Source: Oscillospiraceae bacterium (GTDB lineage: Bacteria; Bacillota; Clostridia; Oscillospirales; Ruminococcaceae). From it: a stretch of DNA of 11,323 bases. Positions 7,238-11,323 of this stretch are shown here, in pieces. The notes below the pieces were generated by a model, which did not search any database, had not been told where the DNA came from, and saw nothing but the letters and a program-made list of their open reading frames with translations. The translations under genes were made by a program, and so were the position numbers. The DNA is taken from assembly GCA_029062865.1 (NCBI GenBank), contig JAIDPG010000100.1, positions 1 to 11,323 of the forward strand. Direction: 5' to 3'. Position 1 is the stretch's first letter; the number at the start of each line of letters is the position of its first letter.

Positions 7238-7269
7238 AAAAATTCCAACTTCTAAAAGCGGGTGAAAAT

Positions 7270-8505
7270 TTGAACAAACGAATATCCTTGGGGCTCGCTA
7301 TAAGCCTTGTGGCTATCGGGTGCGCTATCACGTTTATTCTGACGTGGACGGTCTCCCTTAACCAATACAACGCCAAAATCGCGAGCACCGAAAAATACGA
7401 GGGCGTTTACAAAAAGCTCCGAGAGCTTGCATCCTCGGCACAGACAAACTACGTCGGGGACATTGATCAGGACGCGGTGGAAAACGCTATCCTAAACGGC
7501 TATGTAAGCGGCATCGGCGACGAATACGCGATGTACCTCTCCCCCGACCGCTATTACGACTATCAGCAAGCCCAGAACGGCGTTATCAACGGCGCGGGCT
7601 TTGAAGCGTTTGAGGATGGCTCCGGCTATCTCCAGATCTCCAAGGTCTACAAAAACAGCGCCGCGGACCTGAACGGTCTGAAGGCGGGGGATATGATAAT
7701 CGAGATAAACGGGCGAACCATACTCTCGATGACCGCCGACGCTGCGCTTAAACAGATAACCGGCGAAGTCGGCACGACTATCCAGCTTAAAACCGTAAGC
7801 AATGGCGAGGAGCGCGTCGTGACGCTGACGCGGCAGCAAATCGACATTGAAAGCGTGACGTATAAAATGCTCGACGGCAACATAGGCTACATCAAGATTT
7901 TGTATTTCAACGCAAGAACGTCGGAGCAGTTTTCGAACGCGCTGAACTCGCTGCGCAGCGCGGGCGCGGGTTCGTTTATCTTCGATGTGCGTCATAACGA
8001 CGGCGGGCTTATCACGTCCGTAAGACCGATGCTGAACCGCCTTATCCCCGCGGCTGCGGTCGCGACGGCGGAATACGCAAACGGCGTGCGCAGGACGCTT
8101 ATCGAAACGGACAGCGAGGAAAGCCTTGATCTTCCCATGACGGTGCTTGTCGACGGCAAAACCGAATCCGCCGCGGAGGTCTTCGCGGTGGGGCTTCGCG
8201 ATGAAATGGGCGCTATGCTTATCGGCACGCAGACCGCGGGCAAGGGCGTGCTGCTGAACGCGTTCGAGTTCTCGGACAAAAGTGCGCTTATTCTCACGAC
8301 CGCGCAGATAATCCCGTCCCACTCGGAGCGCTTCGACAAGGTGGGCTTAAAGCCCGATTACGTCACCGAGCTCCCCGCCGAGGCGAACTTCAGCACACTC
8401 ACGGACGCGGAGGACACGCAGCTTCAGAAGGCGGTCGAGATACTGACGGCGCAAACCAATATCCCAACGCCGACAATTCCGGACGCGGAGTCAACCCCCG
8501 AATAA
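7270..8505 (+). CDS. Membrane-anchored S41 C-terminal processing protease with PDZ domain
   Basis: A 411-residue serine protease of the CtpA/CtpB/Prc family, which cleaves protein C-termini outside the membrane. The start is TTG 7270, just after GCGGGTGAAAAT; a TTG at 7231 in the same frame has only pyrimidines upstream. A TM anchor lies at about 5-27 (ISLGLAISLVAIGCAITFILTW). A PDZ domain spans about 105-190 (GAGFEAF ... SAADLNGLKAGDMIIEINGRT). The catalytic core follows at about 195-370, with FDVRHNDGGL, Ser300 in DGKTESAAEVF and Lys325 in TAGKG, separated by the family's usual 25 residues. Position 329, where Ctp proteins have the third catalytic residue Gln (GKGxxQ), is Leu, so activity may be altered. 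The C-terminal tail is Pro/Thr-rich. B. subtilis ctpB also lies beside ftsX, which suggests an envelope role. greA follows after 28 bp. Confidence 0.93.
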   Translation: MNKRISLGLAISLVAIGCAITFILTWTVSLNQYNAKIASTEKYEGVYKKLRELASSAQTNYVGDIDQDAVENAILNGYVSGIGDEYAMYLSPDRYYDYQQAQNGVINGAGFEAFEDGSGYLQISKVYKNSAADLNGLKAGDMIIEINGRTILSMTADAALKQITGEVGTTIQLKTVSNGEERVVTLTRQQIDIESVTYKMLDGNIGYIKILYFNARTSEQFSNALNSLRSAGAGSFIFDVRHNDGGLITSVRPMLNRLIPAAAVATAEYANGVRRTLIETDSEESLDLPMTVLVDGKTESAAEVFAVGLRDEMGAMLIGTQTAGKGVLLNAFEFSDKSALILTTAQIIPSHSERFDKVGLKPDYVTELPAEANFSTLTDAEDTQLQKAVEILTAQTNIPTPTIPDAESTPE

Positions 8506-8533
8506 ATAACAATAAAACAGGAGGAATTTAGAT

Positions 8534-9016
8534 ATGAATAAGCCTATAACAGTATTGACGAGAGCCGGCGAGGAGAAGCTCAAGGCCGAGCTTGACGAGC
8601 TGAAATCCGTTCGCCGTCACGAGGTCGCGGAGAAAATAAAGGTAGCGTTAAGCTTCGGCGACTTGTCCGAAAACTCCGAGTATGACGAGGCGAAAAACGA
8701 GCAGGGCATTATCGAGTCGAGAATTGCGGAGATCGAGCAGGTTCTCGCACACTCGCAGGTGATCGACGACGACGACATTTCCACGGAAAAGGTCGGCATC
8801 GGCACGACGGTTAAGCTGCTTGATATGGATATGGACGAGGAAATGGAGTTCCGCATAGTCGGCACAAAGGAAGCAGATATCGACAGCGGCAGAATGTCCG
8901 ACGAAAGCCCGATAGGCAGAGCAATTATGAACCGCGAGGTCGGCGAGGAGGTTATTATCGAAGTCCCCGACGGCGAAGCGAAGATGAAGATACTCGAAAT
9001 TCGCAAGGACGACTAA
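8534..9016 (+). CDS. greA: Transcription elongation factor GreA
   Basis: A 160-residue Gre factor, the standard length. It enters the secondary channel of RNA polymerase and stimulates cleavage of backtracked transcripts so that stalled complexes can resume. Residues about 8-78 form the antiparallel coiled coil, with the conserved tip GDLSENSEYDEAK (42-54) carrying the acidic residues Asp43 and Glu46 that position magnesium. Residues about 80-158 are the C-terminal FKBP-like domain, with ESPIGRAIMNREVGEEVIIEVPDGEAKMKILEI. An excellent ribosome binding site, AGGAGG, precedes ATG 8534. The gene lies 28 bp after the S41 protease gene and is probably cotranscribed with it. No conventional terminator follows; the large palindrome starts about 12 bp after the stop codon and would be part of the 3' mRNA end. 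Confidence 0.97.
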   Translation: MNKPITVLTRAGEEKLKAELDELKSVRRHEVAEKIKVALSFGDLSENSEYDEAKNEQGIIESRIAEIEQVLAHSQVIDDDDISTEKVGIGTTVKLLDMDMDEEMEFRIVGTKEADIDSGRMSDESPIGRAIMNREVGEEVIIEVPDGEAKMKILEIRKDD

Positions 9017-9039
9017 TGACAGTTGACGGTTTTCCCTTA

Positions 9040-9198
9040 GAGCTTGTTTAGTATCTCGAGGCGCGCAGATTTCGCAGCAGATTTTGCGGATTTCGAGGCG
9101 TTTTTCCGCAGACGTCTTTATGTACGTCAAGGAAAAACAACGAAGAAATACGCAAAAGATGCAAGAAAGATGCGTGCTGAGAGATACTAAACACGCTC
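9040..9198. mobile_element. MITE-like element with 18-bp terminal inverted repeats
   Basis: A 159-bp non-coding insertion-like element between greA and lysS. Its ends are GAGCTTGTTTAGTATCTC at 9040-9057 and, inverted, GAGATACTAAACACGCTC at 9181-9198, matching at 17 of 18 positions (mismatch 9044/9194). A TTA triplet lies immediately outside each end (9037-9039 and 9199-9201), as a 3-bp target duplication would. The interior is also palindromic around position 9119: GTTTTTCC at 9100-9107 pairs with GGAAAAAC at 9131-9138, and the TTTTGCG and ATTTC blocks recur inverted with a one-base offset. Weaker pairing extends to 9029 and 9209. It encodes no transposase. A link to IS5-like elements with TNA or TA targets is only a guess from the ends. 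Confidence 0.65.
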
Positions 9199-9226
9199 TT
9201 AGTGAAAACGTGAAAAAATAAACATA

Positions 9227-9253
9227 ATTTCCCCCGCCAACGGCGGGGGAAAT
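9227..9253. repeat. GC-rich hairpin, copy 1 (before lysS)
   Basis: A perfect 12-bp stem (ATTTCCCCCGCC paired with GGCGGGGGAAAT) with a 3-nt AAC loop. It shares its core with the hairpin at 10806-10836. No T-run follows on either strand, so it is not a classical terminator, though it could stall polymerase or protect RNA 3' ends. It lies 20 bp before the lysS start. Confidence 0.7.
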
Positions 9254-9273
9254 GTAAAGAAAGGATATTACTA

Positions 9274-10797
9274 ATGGCAGACGAAATTAAGAATACAGAA
9301 GAGGTTGAACTCACCGAAGAGGAAATAAGAGCTCAAATGGACGAGCAGCACCGCGTTCGGCTTGAAAAGCTCGACGCGTTGAAGGCGGCGGGCAAGGATC
9401 CGTATACGATAACAAAGTTCCCCGTGAGCATTTACAACAGCGAGATACGCGCACGCTTTGACGAGCTCGAAAACCAAGATGTTACTATCGCGGGAAGAAT
9501 TATGTCCCGCAGAATTATGGGTAAGGCGAGCTTTTTTGACGTGCGCGACAGCTCCGACAGAATGCAGGTTTACGTGCGCATAGACGGCGTCGGCGAGGAC
9601 AAGTTCGCGGAGTTCAAGAAGTGGGATCTCGGCGATATTGTGGGCGTTGTGGGCTATGTTTTCAAGACCAAGACGGGCGAGATCTCCGTCCACGCGAAGG
9701 ATATAACGCTGCTGTCGAAGTCGCTTCTCCCGCTCCCCGAAAAGTGGCACGGGCTTAAGGACAAGGAGGAGCGCTATCGCAAGCGCTATCTCGACTTGAT
9801 CGCGAACCCCGAGGTAAAGGACGTATTCCAGAAGCGCTCTAAGATCATCAGCGAGATACGAAAGTTCCTTGACGGTCACGGTTATGTCGAGGTCGACACA
9901 CCGGTGCTTCTGCCTCTCGAAATAGGAGCGGCGGCAAGACCCTTCAAGACACACCACAACGCGCTTGACATCGATATGTATCTGAGAATAGAAACCGAGC
10001 TGTACTTAAAGCGACTTATCGTCGGCGGCTTTGACAAGGTTTACGAGGTCGGGAGAATTTTCCGCAACGAGGGCATGGACGCGACGCACAACCCCGAGTT
10101 CACGACTATCGAGATGTATCAGGCGTATATTGATTATTTCGGAATGATGGATCTTATCGAGGAGCTCTACAGAACCGTAACGCTGAACGTCTGCGGCACG
10201 GACACGGTGGAGTTCGCGGGCAAGCAGATAGCCGTCGGCAAGCCGTGGGAGCGCTTGACGATGATAGAAGCCGTGAAGAAGTACGCGGGCGTTGACTACA
10301 ACGACTGGGCGACCGACGAGGACGCTCGCCGCGCGGCAAAGGAAAAGGGCGTAGAGGATGGCGTTGACGCGAATTCGACAAAGGGGCACGTGCTTATCGC
10401 GTTTTTTGACGCGTTTGTCGAGGATAAGCTTATCCAGCCGACGATCATCTACGATTACCCTGTCGAGAATTCGCCGCTCGCGAAGCGCAAGCCCGAGTTC
10501 CCCGCGTTCACAGAGCGCTTTGAGTATTTCATCAACGGCACGGAGTTCGGCAACGCGTTCTCCGAGCTCAACGACCCGATCGACCAGAGAGAGCGCTTCG
10601 TAAAGCAGGTTGAGGCAAAGCGCGCTCAGGGCGGCAACGACGCGCAAGTCGACGAGGATTTCGTGACCGCGCTTGAGTACGGTCTCCCGCCGACAGGCGG
10701 TCTGGGCTTCGGTCTTGACAGACTTGTTATGCTCCTCACAAACCAGCCGAGCATACGTGATGTTCTGCTGTTCCCGACAATGAGACCGAATTTCTAA
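9274..10797 (+). CDS. lysS: Lysyl-tRNA synthetase, class II
   Basis: The 507-residue class II synthetase that charges tRNA-Lys with lysine in the cytoplasm. After a charged N-terminal helix, an OB-fold anticodon-binding domain spans about 70-148 (VTIAGRIMSRRIMGKASFFDVRD). The catalytic domain runs from about 170, with the motif 1 region at IISEIRKFLDGHGYVEVDTP, motif 2 at FRNEGMDATHNPEFT (263-277) and motif 3 at GGLGFGLDRL (475-484), which contains the ATP-binding Arg483. GAAARPFKTHHNALD and ETELYLKRLIVGGFDKVYEVGR are typical LysRS segments. The full length is present with no visible defect. ATG 9274 has AAAGGA about 8 nt upstream. The leader carries no T-box; instead a MITE-like element and a GC-rich hairpin fill the gap from greA. 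The promoter is not clear. Confidence 0.98.
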   Translation: MADEIKNTEEVELTEEEIRAQMDEQHRVRLEKLDALKAAGKDPYTITKFPVSIYNSEIRARFDELENQDVTIAGRIMSRRIMGKASFFDVRDSSDRMQVYVRIDGVGEDKFAEFKKWDLGDIVGVVGYVFKTKTGEISVHAKDITLLSKSLLPLPEKWHGLKDKEERYRKRYLDLIANPEVKDVFQKRSKIISEIRKFLDGHGYVEVDTPVLLPLEIGAAARPFKTHHNALDIDMYLRIETELYLKRLIVGGFDKVYEVGRIFRNEGMDATHNPEFTTIEMYQAYIDYFGMMDLIEELYRTVTLNVCGTDTVEFAGKQIAVGKPWERLTMIEAVKKYAGVDYNDWATDEDARRAAKEKGVEDGVDANSTKGHVLIAFFDAFVEDKLIQPTIIYDYPVENSPLAKRKPEFPAFTERFEYFINGTEFGNAFSELNDPIDQRERFVKQVEAKRAQGGNDAQVDEDFVTALEYGLPPTGGLGFGLDRLVMLLTNQPSIRDVLLFPTMRPNF

Positions 10798-10805
10798 TAA
10801 CAGGA

Positions 10806-10836
10806 GTTATTTCCCCGCCTCCGGCGGGGAAATAAC
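10806..10836. repeat. GC-rich hairpin, copy 2 (after lysS)
   Basis: A perfect 14-bp stem (GTTATTTCCCCGCC paired with GGCGGGGAAATAAC) with a TCC loop, 8 bp after the lysS stop codon. It has the same design as the hairpin at 9227-9253: an ATTTCCCC(C)GCC arm and a 3-nt loop. No T-run follows on the plus strand. It may act as a weak bidirectional terminator or mRNA stabiliser. Confidence 0.7.
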
Positions 10837-10856
10837 AAAATAGATAAAAGGAATAA

Positions 10857-10958
10857 AATGTAAAATGGCAACAACATCGTGCTGCTGTGGAGTATGACAA
10901 GGCTCTCAAGGATTTCCCCGACCTCGCGCCCTTTAAAACGGCGCTTGAGAGTATTTGA
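10857..10958 (+). pseudogene. Short coding-like remnant between lysS and the last gene
   Basis: This frame is open from 10857 to TGA 10956-10958. Its last 23 codons, from GTG 10887, read VEYDKALKDFPDLAPFKTAL followed by three residues, with codon use like the neighbouring genes. No ATG or ribosome binding site fits this frame. Just upstream, AAAGGA is followed 5 nt later by ATG 10858 and immediately TAA, and a 10-codon frame starting MATTSCCC begins at 10865. It may be the C-terminal scrap of a lost gene, a very short gene, or chance. The other frame open here joins the next gene but looks non-coding before 10978. Confidence 0.35.
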
Positions 10959-10977
10959 TTTTATCGGAGTTGATTTT

Positions 10978-11323
10978 ATGGCAAACGGAAAACGCGAAAC
11001 CGACGAGGAGCGCGCCGCCCGCGACAGAGAGGAGCGCATCGCGCTTCTGAAAATGAAGCAGGGCTTGATCGAGGAGAGCGAAATTATCCCCGAAACGGGC
11101 TACGGAGAGCCGCCGAAGGAGAACGTCCTCCAGCGGCTTTCGAGCTTTGTTTACCGCAACAAGATGTTTGTGATTTTGGGCGTACTGTTCGCGGCGATCG
11201 CGGCGTTTATCATCTATCAGTTCGCGACGCGCGAGAAGGAGGACCTCCATGTTCTGCTCGTCGCCTATGACGAAAACTCGATGATGATGCTTTACTCGGA
11301 AGACATCGCGCGGGCTCTCGAGC
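10978..11323 (+). CDS. Single-pass membrane protein, N-terminal part
   Basis: An unrecognised protein cut by the window end; 115 residues are visible. ATG 10978 has CGGAG about 8 nt upstream. The frame stays open further up to an ATG at 10894, but that stretch (MTRLSRISPTSRPLKRR...) looks non-coding, so the shorter start is preferred. Residues 1-35 are highly charged (MANGKRETDEERAARDREER), probably a cytoplasmic helix. A transmembrane segment lies at about 63-81 (MFVILGVLFAAIAAFIIYQ), after the positively charged YRNK, giving an N-in orientation. An extracellular part begins with HVLLVAYDENSMMMLYSEDI and continues past the edge. No motif identifies its function. It follows lysS by 180 bp and the GC-rich hairpin, so it may have its own transcription, though no clear promoter was found. 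Confidence 0.8.
   Translation, partial: MANGKRETDEERAARDREERIALLKMKQGLIEESEIIPETGYGEPPKENVLQRLSSFVYRNKMFVILGVLFAAIAAFIIYQFATREKEDLHVLLVAYDENSMMMLYSEDIARALE

Noticed and set aside
7492..8322. A 276-codon open frame on the minus strand inside the S41 gene
   Set aside because: It is antisense to the catalytic and PDZ codons of a clear protease and has Arg/His-rich shadow composition.
9023..9054. Promoter for lysS at TTGACG (9023-9028)
   Set aside because: The -35 box is good, but the possible -10 boxes (TTTAGT at 18 bp, TAGTAT at 20 bp) are poor or badly spaced and lie within the palindrome arm.
9048..9314. An 88-codon minus-strand frame across the MITE-like element and the lysS start
   Set aside because: It covers palindromic non-coding DNA and the GC-rich hairpin, runs into the N-terminus of lysS and shows no ribosome binding site. 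It is most likely a product of the repeat sequence.

Overview
The window looks like a chromosomal stretch from a low-to-mid GC clostridial Firmicute, probably a relative of the Oscillospiraceae/Ruminococcaceae. The basis is the gene set (long MetRS with a C-terminal tRNA-binding domain, PucR/CdaR-type regulator, FtsEX next to an S41 protease, GreA, class II LysRS), strong AGGAGG-type ribosome binding sites, TTG starts and AT-rich sigma-A promoters. The taxon is an inference from protein style, not a database match. No phage, plasmid, CRISPR, rRNA or tRNA gene was seen.

Layout. Positions 41-3988 lie on the minus strand and read as one likely operon: metG (methionyl-tRNA synthetase) first, then a membrane-anchored protein of unknown function, a small PH-like-domain protein, and an unrecognised protein with a disordered N-terminus. 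The first three are tightly coupled, with gaps of 11 and 10 bp and ribosome binding sites overlapping the preceding stop codons. A 301-bp divergent intergenic region (3989-4289) holds a clear promoter for each direction. On the plus strand a PucR/CdaR-type regulator (4290-5375) ends at a strong stem-loop terminator. A cell-envelope cluster follows: ftsE and ftsX (overlapping), a membrane-anchored S41 C-terminal processing protease, and greA. Then come a MITE-like palindrome, lysS, and the start of a membrane protein cut by the window edge.

How the genes fit together. FtsEX is the ABC complex that controls peptidoglycan hydrolases during division and elongation, and a CtpB-like S41 protease beside it is known from Bacillus subtilis. 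Here no murein hydrolase gene lies between ftsX and the protease. GreA rescues stalled RNA polymerase; MetRS and LysRS charge tRNAs. These are housekeeping functions.

The unusual content is mostly non-coding: a 181-bp imperfect palindrome between greA and lysS with near-perfect 18-bp ends flanked by TTA triplets; two sister GC-rich hairpins that bracket lysS; two related pyrimidine-rich leaders before ftsE and the S41 gene; and a short coding-like remnant after lysS. In protein sequence, the S41 protease keeps its Ser/Lys pair but has Leu where the usual Gln stands. I do not see a convincing new multi-gene system.
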